Source: Crocodylus rhombifer (Eukaryota; Chordata; Crocodylia; Crocodylidae). Taken from it: a stretch of DNA of 64,000 nt. Shown here piece after piece: positions 35,931 to 45,178 of this stretch; within the stretch, counting starts at the first letter, position 1, and each line of letters starts with the position of its first letter. The notes below the pieces were generated by a model, which was given only the letters and a program-made list of their open reading frames with translations, had not been told where the DNA came from and did no database searches. Position numbers and translations under genes: made by a program. The stretch is taken from positions 1-64,000 of the forward strand of contig JAVSML010000982.1 of NCBI GenBank assembly GCA_038503035.1. Direction: 5' to 3'.

Positions 35931-37696
35931 GCCGGTATAAGGTCCTGTCCTGCAATTTTTGATGCACCAGCACAGCTTTACTGGAATAGTCATATTCTGT
36001 AGGTTATGATCATTTTCTCCGCAATTGTGGCAGAAATAGGGTCCCTAAGGTTGCATTTTCTGTTTCTCTGTTATAGACTGTTTCTGTACACCCTTTCCAT
36101 AATTACAAGAGTTTGAAGTATTTCTTGCACTGGAGCACTTAGTTGCAGTGACTTCTTTCTGAAGCTTTGGAATATGATGCTCTTGGGAGCCTTTTTCCTT
36201 CTTCAAAGCAGCCTGCTCCCAGGCCAACCAAACTACCTGCTCAGGATCTTTGTCTTTTGGGACTTTGAACTTTTCTGTCTAGCTGATACTGTGCTCTTTT
36301 GCTTCCATCCTGTAGGTCCTGCCAGCAGGAAGTTTCTGTCTTCTTCCCAAAATATTTGCTCTTTTTCATTCCTTGTCCTTTTTTCCTTCCTCTCAAGTGT
36401 AACAATAGCACTGAATAAGATTCTTCTCCTGTTGTTCTCATCTAAATAGTTCTGGAAATGTAATTGGGTGATTAAGCTTTCATTCCAACAGCCACTTACA
36501 AATTGTTGGACCATTTCCTGATCAGGGTTCTGACTCATCAGACCTCCTTAATTTATTACTTTACTAAAGCAACGGTTCAGTTTAGTGAAATATCGAGAAG
36601 GCTTTTTATTTGGCTTCTGAAAACTTGATATAAATACTACATATCATACTAACCACAGAACCTCTCACATATGGTCTCTCTAGTTCCTGATAAATTTCCC
36701 CTATCAGAAGGTCCCCAGATATACAGCTATATTCAGAGCTGGTGGGAGAAGTCTCTTTATTACCATTATCTTCTTTCAACTTTATGTCAGTTCAGGATCA
36801 GACAAAACTTACTGAATTTGCAGCTTCCAGACATCAAAATTCACTTCTCTGTTAAGTCTAGGGATAGGGCCACTAAAAATTTGAAGTTTGTGAGAAGAAT
36901 AGGTGTACCATTTTATAGTTTCACAGCACATTCAGCAATTAGCCTGTGCACCTTGAGAGGGATAGGAATGGTAGGAGTGAACAGGTAGGACTGGACCAGC
37001 CTCAGGTCCTGTTGCAGGGAAACTCTCTGCCAGGGGTGTTCCTCATTTCTACCATGACCCAAAATTATGGGAGCAGTAGATGTTATGTAGCTAGCTCTGT
37101 TATCTGTTTCTTCTATATCCTTACAATTGTCACCATATTCTTCAGTGTCCGTTTCAGGATCCACACTATGCAGTTCAAAATACTGGGTGGACAGATGACC
37201 ATTTCCTTTTGGAAGTACTAAAGCATGGTGCAGTAACTGCCTGTACTGCACTGTGCATGCAGTGCACGGCTAGTTTTAGCTGCTACTTTGTCATAATGGT
37301 GCTCTAAAATGAGGGAGTGCATCAGTATGGTGAAGTAGCTGCTGGTCATGTGTAGACTCATGTGATCACTACATCACCATAGTGCATCATATGGCAATGT
37401 AGTGTGTAGCTACAGCAACATAGCACCCAACATATAAACACACCCCCTGTGGAACACCAGTATGTTATCCAAGAACAGAGCTAGGGCCTGCAAATTAGCA
37501 TAAAATACTTCCTGACATTTTACCTTTAAAGTGTTTTAACTTGGTAATTTCACCATATGAGAGAAGCGATTTCAGTATGCCTGATGCCCATATATCCACA
37601 TTTACACCATTAAGCAGAAGTGCATAACAGATCTTTCAGGACAGAAACAGTAGCATTTGTTCGCTTGTAGGCAAATTCTGGCTCCTGGTCTTCCAT
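35931..37696 (-). pseudogene. Gypsy gag
   Basis: An ATG at 37696-37694 opens MEDQEPEFAYKRTNATVSVL; the following region in shifted frames (GVNVDIWASGILKSLLSYGE) resembles a gypsy matrix/capsid N-terminus. After the TIR element (37200-37445), 37190-36913 encodes an acidic stretch with HSVDPETDTEEYGDNCKD. A capsid-like part with FVSGCWNESLITQLHFQNYL is at 36538-36240. A degenerate zinc knuckle (CHNCGENDH, last Cys missing) lies near 36030-36005. The order fits a gag upstream of the pol pieces. It is heavily decayed, and the assignment of the acidic stretch is inference. Confidence 0.6.
37200..37445. mobile_element. Short TIR element, partial copy in gypsy gag
   Basis: This is homologous to 25386-25605: GGTGCAGTAACTGCCTGTAC, CATAATGGTGCT, CATCACCATAGTGCAT. 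The first 60 or so bases of the element are missing. It is non-coding. Confidence 0.75.
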
Positions 37697-37778
37697 AATT
37701 ACATTAAGGAAGACAAGTAGTACTCAGTTAGCTATTAATCCACTGAGAAAAGTTCTAATGCTCTCCACATGGTGGTGT

Positions 37779-37798
37779 GGATCCCTGTTTGAGCACCA
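37779..37798 (-). promoter_or_regulatory. Putative gypsy primer-binding site
   Basis: On the minus strand TGGTGCTCAAACAGGGATCC follows the presumed LTR end within a few bases. It begins with the TGG expected to pair with a tRNA 3' CCA end. Its place between LTR and gag supports the call; the tRNA is not assigned. Confidence 0.45.
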
Positions 37799-37802
37799 TT
37801 TT

Positions 37803-38290
37803 CTGAAAGGGTTATGCAATTCCAAATGCACACACAGTCTCGGTCCACATTATATGCGCATGCGCGTTTGTGCATGTGTGTGTATAAACCCAGCAGCACC
37901 TAATGTGGGATACTGAGCATCACATTTATAATACTGAGAAACAAAGAAAAATCCAAATGTAATAACAAATGAACAGCAAACTACAAATGAAAATCTTACA
38001 AAGAAAGATGTTAAAAATGAAACTATGTACATATACATTATGTCACTTGTTCTTGATACTGCAGAAGTTGCTAACCAGCACCTCTGTCCCTGATACTCCT
38101 TGTAATCGAGTCTGGTTCAGGAGTATGTTTCCTGCAGAAATGGTCTCTCCCTTTTTCTAAGGCAACTTTGATCTTGTAGAATCCGGAGCTGACATGCTGA
38201 AGCTACCTTTGACCTCAGAATGAAAAGCAATGTGGGAAAACCTAGCTTTTTATTTAAACCCTACAGCTAGAAGATGAAATGGAACCTGGA
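37803..38290 (-). repeat. Gypsy 5' LTR (dispersed repeat, copy 2)
   Basis: The part 37805-38040 matches 18866-19108 (GTTATGCAATTCCAAATGCA beside GTTATGTAATACCAAATGCA). The rest, up to about 38290, is placed by position only; it contains the minus-strand reading GGTTTAAATAAAAAG near 38250. The outer end is not fixed. Confidence 0.45.
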
Positions 38291-38994
38291 ACAAACCCAT
38301 GGTTATGGTGCAAAATCAAAAATTGGCTGATAGTATTTTGCAGAACACAAGCTACTTGACTTAACTATAAGAGACCTAGAAAAGCATCCAGAATTGAACT
38401 TAAGGATTCCTATAAAATGAACACCTTTTATCTCATTTTTGCAAAACTAAAATCTTACTAGTGAAGTTTGAAAAACAACAAATATAACACCCAAGTGTAT
38501 TATTACATTATATGTTTGCAAATGTTGTATGTGCACATCAGTGTCTATGTGCTTGGCCATATATATACATGCACATATACTTATACATAGCTATAAAAAG
38601 ATGTATATATACATACACTTATCTAATGTTAGATACATGCAAATACTATTTCCCACATCTGTTATTCAAATTGTGTTTCTAGAAATGATCACCCTTAAGC
38701 ATTCGGCTTCCTAAAATTCAGTGGCTTATTATGATTTTTTCAGTTGCATGACAATGGATGAACATAATTACTCCAGCTTGGTACTTCACTAGGCAACCTG
38801 CCCTCTAAGCAGGGGTCTAGAGTAAGATGCCTTCTATTAAGCAGGGAAGTGCTAACGCTTGCCAATAGGTTTTACTATAATGATTACAAGTAGCTTTAAG
38901 AGGCACACAACTGAGCCTTCCACACATGGCTGTCTGAGTATTGCTGTAATACAAAGAAATATTTAAACAGTAGTAATTAATACTACAAATCGTG
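38291..38994. other. Unassigned, AT-rich sequence before the ERV
   Basis: No gene seen. A TATA/CATA-rich stretch lies at 38558-38625. The last four bases before the provirus (38995-38998, CAAT) are its left target-site duplication. Confidence 0.5.
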
Positions 38995-38998
38995 CAAT

Positions 38999-39293
38999 TG
39001 TTAGAAATGGAATATTGTTAGAAATGCACAGCCTGCATCTTACTCTTGATAAGAAAGAAATACTGTCCAAGGCTCCTTTCTCTCTCCCCCTCACCCGCCT
39101 TAGTCTTTCTCATGCCTTAGCCTTTCTCATGCTGATTACAGAAGCTGGAATTGAATTGACTGTGGCCTTGGGGTATGAACTTTTGGCGAACTGTTGTAGT
39201 TTCTGGGCATGCTTAATGAGCTGATGCATATTTACCTCTCCGCCCTGCATACTTAAGTAGCTAATTATACTATACATGCGATGTATGTAATGA
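38999..39293 (+). repeat. ERV 5' LTR, first 295 bases (cut by gap)
   Basis: This is identical to 47681-47975 except for one base (CTTAGTC here, CTTAATC there). It stops at the N run, so the promoter, R, U5, primer-binding site and gag leader are not in the assembly. Confidence 0.95.
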
Positions 39294-39303
39294 NNNNNNN
39301 NNN
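39294..39303. other. Assembly gap (10 N)
   Basis: Ten N residues. The sequence after them does not continue the LTR: at least 235 bases of LTR plus the leader and the start of gag are missing, so the true gap is longer than 10 bases. Confidence 0.98.
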
Positions 39304-40338
39304 CTCCCTCCCTCAGGGAAACCACCACCGGCGTACCAAAGCATACCTAATGATTCAGATCGTGTGCCTCAGCCAAGTGCCCCATCTGAATCAGGGAATA
39401 TGAGCTATTATTTGCGCAAGACTGTAGAATCATGGCCGGTGCTGAACTGCCTGATGTGAGAGGTTATTGGAGAGGGGGGCAATACAACTTTTGTCTACAC
39501 CCCATTTAGTACTTCAGATTTATTTAACTGGAAGAATCAGAGCCCCTCTTTTCGTGAAGACCCTGAAAAGATGAGGGACTTGTTTTGATCCATTGGGCAA
39601 ACCCATCGACCCACTTGGGCTGATGTCCAGATGATGGTCCAAGACCCTCCTGACCCCGGAGGAGAGGAGATTAGTATTGGGGATGGCAGAGCGCATTGCA
39701 GCAGCCAGGGTAGAAGCAGAGGGAGCTGCTGGTCGTACCTTGCGTGATACCTGCCCTGTTGAGGAACCGAGATGGGATAATCATACTGCAGAAGGAAGAG
39801 AGCTGAGTGCACGGTATCTGGGGATTATAGTGGAAGCAATGGGGAAGGCAGTGCCTCGGGTTACTAATCTGTCTAAATTGTATGAAGTGAGACAGGGAAG
39901 AGAAGAGGATCCCTCAGCTTTCCTCAGGAGGCTATACGAGGCGTTCCACAGGTTTTCGGACCTAGATCCAGAAGCCCCAGATAATCAACGCATGGTAAAT
40001 CTTATGTTTATTGGTCAATCCGCTGCTGATATTCGTAGGAAGCTACAGAAAACTGAGGGAGGTCCTGGGAAACCAATTTCAGAGCTGGTGGAAATTGCAT
40101 ATAAGGTATACGGGAATCGTGAGCAGGCACAGGAGCGCAAGGAGGATAAAAAGGCTCAGCGACAGATGGCAGCGCTGGCAGCTGCTATAACTGGAGGTAA
40201 CCCTGGAAAGGCTGGGATACAGAAAGGGAAAGGAGAAAGAGTGGGAGCAGACGTTTGTGCTTACTGCAGGGAGAAAGGACACTGGAAGAGGGAATGCCCA
40301 AAGTTAAAGGAGAAGAGAGAGGGGGAACCAAGAGGTCA
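39304..40338 (+). pseudogene. ERV gag (late domain, capsid, nucleocapsid)
   Basis: The matrix part is lost in the gap. The first frame holds a PPAY late-domain motif, then TGA at 39456, [11 protein letters not shown] (start of capsid), and TGA at 39586. A shift near 39660 leads to an open frame with no ATG of its own (it opens at a TTG, 39677) that runs on through the capsid C-terminal homology region (PSAFLRRLYEAFHRFSDLDP). A charged linker and one CCHC zinc knuckle (CAYCREKGHWKREC) follow. The frame then runs 23 codons into the CR1 insert and stops at 40408. The gag end lies beyond the CR1, with a TGA at 43292-43294. Not functional. Confidence 0.87.
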
Positions 40339-40343
40339 CCTCA

Positions 40344-43254
40344 GCCCTGGCACAATCTGTGGGCAAGGCAAGAGCCCCCAAGGGCACACTTGCCTGCCTG
40401 TACACTAATGCCAGGAGCCTGGGCAACAAGCAGGATGAGCTCGTCCTCCTGATCAGTGCAAAGAAATATGATGTCATTGGGATAACGGAGACCTGGTGGG
40501 ACTCCACCCATGACTGGACCACGGGGATAGAGGGCTATACCCTGTACAGGAGGGATTGTGTTGACAAAAGGGGCGGGGGTGTAGCTCTCTATGTGAAGGA
40601 AAGCTACATGTCCCTGCAAGCTGATGTTGGCGACCGGCATGGACAGCTAGAGACCCTCTGGGTAAAAATTCGTGGGGAATTCGGCACAGGGGACACAACG
40701 GTGGGAGTCTACTACAGACCTCCCACTCAAAGTCCCGAGTTTGACCAGGAGTTCGCCCAGGAACTGACTGAGGCCGCTTGCTCCAGGACCTTGGTTGTCA
40801 TGGGTGACTTCAATTACCCGGACATCTCGTGGGAAGATCACTCAGCTAAATCTGAGCAGGCGCAAAGCTTTCTCTCATGTGTGGATGACCTCTACCTGAC
40901 TCAAGAAGTCTATGGGCCAACGAGAGGCAAAGCGCTGCTTGACCTGGTACTGGCTATGGGGGACGACCTAATCGGCGACCTAGTGATTGATGGGAAGTTG
41001 GGTGACAGCGACCACGAGCTGATCACCTTCACCATCTGCTGTAAAGCTGGCAAGTCAGTCAGCAACACAGAAGTCCTTGACTTCAGAAAAGCCGACTTTG
41101 ACAAGCTCAAGAGGCTAGTCAGTCAGGCCCTCAGGGACCATGACCCCAGGGAGATGGGAGTTCAAGAAGAGTGGTTGCTTCTCAAGGAAGCGATCCTCAG
41201 TGCACAAGCTAAATCTATTCCAACACGGAGGAAAGGCAGCAAGAAGGCACAGCAGCCCCCCTGGCTCTCCAGAGACCTAGAGGACCTACTGTGGCTAAAA
41301 AGGAAAGCCTGCAAAGGATGGAGGATGGGATTCACCTCCAAGGAGGATTACTCCGCGCTGGTCAGGTCCTACGGGGAGCAAACCAGGAAAGCCAAGGCTG
41401 CAACTGAACTCCAACTAGCTTCAGGCATCAAGGACAACAAAAAGTCCTTTTTCAGATATGTGGGGAGCCGGAGGAAAAGCAAGGGCAATGTTGGACCCCT
41501 GCTAAACCAGATGGGGCAACTGACAACTGACGCCCAGGAAAAAGCCAACCTATTAAATAGGTACTTTGCGTCAGTCTTTCATCAGTCACACGGGATGCCC
41601 ATGCCTGCTATGGGACAGGGAAATCTGGTTGAGGGGGATCCCCTACCCTCCATCAATGCTGACCTCGTGAAGGAACACCTTGAGAAGCTGGATACCTTCA
41701 AGTCAGCTGGCCCTGACAACCTGCACCCCAGGGTACTCAAGGAGCTGGCGAGCGTCATAGCCCAGCCCCTGGCACAGATCTTTGAAAACTCCTGGCGCTC
41801 TGGTGTAGTGCCCGAAGACTGGAAGAAGGCCAATGTGGTGCCGATCTTCAAGAAAGGGAGGAGAGTGGATCCGGCTAACTACAGGCCCATTAGCCTGACT
41901 TCTATCCTGGGGAAGATCTTAGAAAAGTTTATTAAGGAGGCCATCCTTGATGGACTGGCCCAGGCTAACATCCTAAGGGACAGCCAGCACGGGTTTGTTG
42001 CGGGTAGGTCTTGTTTGACCAATCTCATTTCCTTCTATGACCAGGTGACCTATCATCTGGACAAGGGAGAAGAGATTGATGTCATATATCTTGACTTCAA
42101 AAAAGCTTTTGAGCTGGTATCCCATGATCACCTCTTGGCCAAACTGGCCGGTTGTGGCTTTGGCTCCACCACGATCCGCTGGCTGGGAAATTGGCTTCGT
42201 GGTCAGACCCAGAGGGTTGTGATTGATGGCAGTCACTCATCGTGGTGCCCTGTGACCAGTGCGGTCCCTCAAGGCTCTGTCCTGGGACCCATACTGTTCA
42301 ACATCTTCATTAACGATATGGACATTGGAGTCAGGAGTGGACCGGCCAAGTTCGCCGATGACACCAAACTTTGGGGCAAAGCATCCACGCCAGAAGATAG
42401 GCGGGTGATCCAGGCTGACCTGGACAAGCTCAGCAAATGGGCGGACGAGAACCTCATGGTGTTTAACACTGAAAAATACAAGGTTCTCCACCTTGGGAGG
42501 AAAAACCTGCAGCACCCTTATAGGCTCGGCAGTGCTCCGTTGGTTAGCACTACAGAAGAAAAAGACTTGGGGGTCATCATTGACCACAAGATGAACATGA
42601 GCCTCCAATGCGATGCTGCGGCTAGTAAAGCGACCAAAATGCTGGCGTGCATCCATAGATGCTTCTCGAGCAAATCCCGGGACGTCATTCTCCCCTTGTA
42701 CTCGGCCTGGGTGAGGCTGCAGCTGGAGTACTGCGTCCAGTTTTGGGCTCCACAATTCAAAAAGGATGTGGAGAAGCTTGAGAGAGTCCAGAGGAGAGCC
42801 ACGCGCATGATCAGAGGTCAGGAAAACAGATCTTACGATGATAGGCTGAGAGACATGGGACTCTTTAGCCTGGAAAAGCGCAGGCTCAGGGGTGATCTGA
42901 TGGCCACCTACAAGTTTATCAGGGGTGACCACCAGGATCTGGGGGAACATCTGTTCACCAGAGCGCCCCATGGGATGACGAGGTCGAACGGTCACAAACT
43001 CCTGCAAGACCGTTTCAGGCTGGACATAAGGAAGAATTTCTTTACTGTCCGAGCCCCCAAGGTCTGGAACAGTCTGCCAGCGGAGGTGGTTCAAGCGCCT
43101 ACATTGAACACCTTCAAGAGTAAATTGGATGCTTATCTTGCTGGGATCCTATGACCCCAGCTGACTTCCTGCCCTTTGGGCAGGGGGCTGGACTTGATGA
43201 TCTCCCGAGGTCCCTTCCAGCCCTAATGTCTATGAAATCTATGAAATCTATGAA
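40344..43254 (+). mobile_element. CR1 LINE copy E, young insertion at the ERV gag-pol junction
   Basis: This has the whole endonuclease-RT region and a complete 3' UTR ending in three TCTATGAAA-type units. The 5-bp repeat CCTCA at 40339-40343 and 43255-43259 is the probable target duplication. Removing element plus one repeat (2916 bases, divisible by three) puts gag and pol in one frame, which supports these borders. ORF1 and the 5' UTR are absent, so it is 5'-truncated. Confidence 0.85.
40359..43154 (+). CDS. CR1 ORF2: AP endonuclease and reverse transcriptase, open frame
   Basis: A 931-codon frame without a stop. It encodes the LINE enzyme that nicks target DNA and reverse-transcribes its RNA there. 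The endonuclease shows N17 (TNARSLG), E44 (ITETWWDS), YYRPP near 117, GDFNYPD near 149 and SDHE near 217. RT motifs are FKKGRRVDPANYRPISLTSI, QHGFVAGRSCLTNL, IYLDFKKAFELVSH near 577, VPQGSVLGPILFNI and FADDTKLWG at 665-668. The CR1 thumb and C-terminal domain follow. The left boundary codon is GTG and the frame is open upstream into gag; the first in-frame ATG is 40608, inside the endonuclease. Because the element is 5'-truncated it lacks a normal start, so expression of a full protein is doubtful. Confidence 0.92.
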   Translation: MGKARAPKGTLACLYTNARSLGNKQDELVLLISAKKYDVIGITETWWDSTHDWTTGIEGYTLYRRDCVDKRGGGVALYVKESYMSLQADVGDRHGQLETLWVKIRGEFGTGDTTVGVYYRPPTQSPEFDQEFAQELTEAACSRTLVVMGDFNYPDISWEDHSAKSEQAQSFLSCVDDLYLTQEVYGPTRGKALLDLVLAMGDDLIGDLVIDGKLGDSDHELITFTICCKAGKSVSNTEVLDFRKADFDKLKRLVSQALRDHDPREMGVQEEWLLLKEAILSAQAKSIPTRRKGSKKAQQPPWLSRDLEDLLWLKRKACKGWRMGFTSKEDYSALVRSYGEQTRKAKAATELQLASGIKDNKKSFFRYVGSRRKSKGNVGPLLNQMGQLTTDAQEKANLLNRYFASVFHQSHGMPMPAMGQGNLVEGDPLPSINADLVKEHLEKLDTFKSAGPDNLHPRVLKELASVIAQPLAQIFENSWRSGVVPEDWKKANVVPIFKKGRRVDPANYRPISLTSILGKILEKFIKEAILDGLAQANILRDSQHGFVAGRSCLTNLISFYDQVTYHLDKGEEIDVIYLDFKKAFELVSHDHLLAKLAGCGFGSTTIRWLGNWLRGQTQRVVIDGSHSSWCPVTSAVPQGSVLGPILFNIFINDMDIGVRSGPAKFADDTKLWGKASTPEDRRVIQADLDKLSKWADENLMVFNTEKYKVLHLGRKNLQHPYRLGSAPLVSTTEEKDLGVIIDHKMNMSLQCDAAASKATKMLACIHRCFSSKSRDVILPLYSAWVRLQLEYCVQFWAPQFKKDVEKLERVQRRATRMIRGQENRSYDDRLRDMGLFSLEKRRLRGDLMATYKFIRGDHQDLGEHLFTRAPHGMTRSNGHKLLQDRFRLDIRKNFFTVRAPKVWNSLPAEVVQAPTLNTFKSKLDAYLAGIL

Positions 43255-45178
43255 CCTCATGTGGGCAGAGGAAAAGGGTGAGGACACAGAATGAAGGGGA
43301 CGGGGATCTAAGACCACTACCCTTCGGGTTGGAGCCCGAGAAGATCCCATGGTAACCATTAGGGTTGGTGGCAAAAACTTTGAAGCCTTGGTGGATACTG
43401 GGGCTACATTTTCAATGATTCCAGAAAAACCCCCCTGTGCAAGAGCTAGTGAGCAGCATGTTCTTGTGGAAGGGATTGAGGGAACGCAATCCCGACTCCC
43501 CATTTGTAAGCCACTCCTCACCAAAGTGGGGGACCATTTGCTTGAGCACTCCTTTGTATATTCTCCAAGTTGTCCAGTTGCACTACTTGGGTGGGACCCA
43601 CTCACAAAACTGCAAGCTGAGATATTTTTCAGAGACAATCAGATGGTGGTCCAGTTACCTGTCAAGCAGAGCCCGAACTATCAGATGGCTCTCCTGGAGG
43701 ACCAATGCCCTGTAGTAAGTTCTGAAGATCACATGACTGGAGTAGACCCTTCGGTATGGGCTGATGGAACCCCTGTGCGAGCTAAGTCGATCTCCCCGGT
43801 AAGGATCATACTCAAGGATGGGGAGGGGCCAGTTCGGGTAGAGCAGTATCCACTCAGCCGAGCGGCCAGAGTTGGACTCAAGCCGTTAATAGAGAAATAC
43901 AAGAAGTCCGGATGGCTAGTGAAAGGGTCCTCACCATATAATACCCCCATTCTTGGAGTGCCAAAGGCAGATGGGGTCTCATACAGACTGGTCCAAGACC
44001 TGCGAGCAGTAAATAAGAAGGTCCTTTCAGACCACCCTGTAGTCCCGAACCCACACACGATTTTGACACAAGTACCAGGGGAAGCTGAAATATTTTCAGT
44101 GCTAGATTTGAAAGATGCTTTCTTCTACATTCCCCTTCACCGAGAGAGTCAAAAATTGTTTGCTTTTGAATGGGAGGACCCAGATACTTTCCATAAAGCC
44201 CAGCTCATGTGGACAGTTCTCCCACAAGGATTCATAGCAGCCCCCCATATTTTCAGACTTGCCCTTCAGAAGGACTTGGAGGAGTGGAAGGGATCACACC
44301 CCACAGTGACTCTCCTCCAGTATGTGGATGACCTGCTAGTTGCAAGCCCAAATTTGCAACTCTGTGAGGAAGCCACCAGATCACTGCTAAACGCTCTAGG
44401 GGAAAAAGGATATAAAGTCTCTAGAGAGAAAGCCCAAATATGTCAGCCTCAAGTTACATTTTTGGGATATAAGCTCTCAAAAGGAGTCAGAGCCCTGAGT
44501 GCGGATCGCATACAGGCAATCCAAGGTCTAACCTCATCTAAGTCACCCAAGGAGCTGCGGGCATTCCTAGAGCTAACTGGGTTCTGTCGACTATGGATAC
44601 CAGATTATGGTGGAAAGGCTAGATCACTGTATGACTCCCTGACTAAGGAGAGTCTCACTGAATGGAAATGGACTAAAGAAATGCAGCATGCCTTTGATTT
44701 GCTTAAGGCAGCATTAACCCAGCCCCCTGCCCTGGCCATCCCAAATAATAAAAAGCCATATCAACTGTATGTTCATGAGAATCGAGGGGTTGCATCAGGG
44801 GTGCTGACGCAGCCATCAGGCCCAACTTGGAGACCCGTGGGATATTACTCAAAGGTTCTAGATCCGGTAGCGCTCGGGTGGCCAGCCTGTCTTCGGGCTG
44901 TGGCAGCCACAGCAGTGGTTGTCGAAGAAGCCCAGAAGATAGTCATGGGTGCGGACATGGAAGTACACACCCCACATGGAGTTCCCCAGATTCTAGGGAC
45001 TGAGGGAGGAAAGTTTCTCAACCCTTCCAGACAATCACGGTATGAGATATTTTTGCTCTCTAGTCCAGGACTTACTTTCAAACATACTACAGCCTTAAAC
45101 CCTGCAACCTTGCTGCCGGAACCAGGGAGACCAATGCGTGACTGCCTTGAGGTCCTGAATCAAACCATACAGGTGTGA
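43255..45178 (+). pseudogene. ERV pro-pol, first part: protease and reverse transcriptase
   Basis: After the gag-end TGA (43292) the same frame stays open to a premature TGA at 45176-45178. Protease: LVDTGATFSMIP with the catalytic Asp at residue 16 counted from the ATG at 43349, and a conserved ALLGWDPL near the domain end. RT: PYNTPILGVPKADG, SVLDLKDAFFYIPL (motif A, about residue 250), VLPQGF (about 291) and YVDD at 325-328 (44321-44332). The connection domain follows. All these catalytic residues are intact. In related viruses protease matures the polyprotein and RT copies the genome. The frame continues as RNase H after the stop. Confidence 0.9.

Larger units (their letters stand above)
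18866..38290 (-). mobile_element. Ty3/gypsy LTR retrotransposon split by many nested insertions
   Basis: Pieces of a single gypsy element occur in correct minus-strand order: LTR (37.8-38.3), primer-binding site (37.78-37.80), gag (37.7-35.9), protease/RT (27.3-25.8), RNase H (25.8-25.6 and 25.3-25.1), integrase (24.6-23.8), integrase C-terminus (23.0-22.6 and 21.3-21.1) and an LTR remnant (18.9-19.1). At several breaks the reading resumes where it stopped on the far side of the inserted element. Insertions lie at 37.2-37.45, about 35.8-28.6, 27.3-28.26, 25.33-25.60, 23.05-23.81, 21.28-22.61 and 19.11-20.84. Many stops and lost catalytic residues show that it is old. That the outer repeats are its LTRs is inference. 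Confidence 0.7.

Noticed and set aside
39015..39224. 69-codon frame conserved in both ERV LTRs
   Set aside because: It is conserved only because the LTRs are recent copies of each other; no retroviral LTR protein is expected in a gamma-like ERV.
42237..43094. 285-codon minus-strand open frame
   Set aside because: It lies exactly antisense to the RT half of CR1 copy E, shows no family motif of its own, and is explained by the codon bias of the sense frame.
45176..45178. TGA as a selenocysteine or programmed readthrough codon in pol
   Set aside because: It lies between RT and RNase H where no readthrough is known, no selenocysteine insertion element was noticed, and two more TGAs occur further on. 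Decay is the simpler reading; only the gag-end TGA at 43292 sits where readthrough is known in related viruses.
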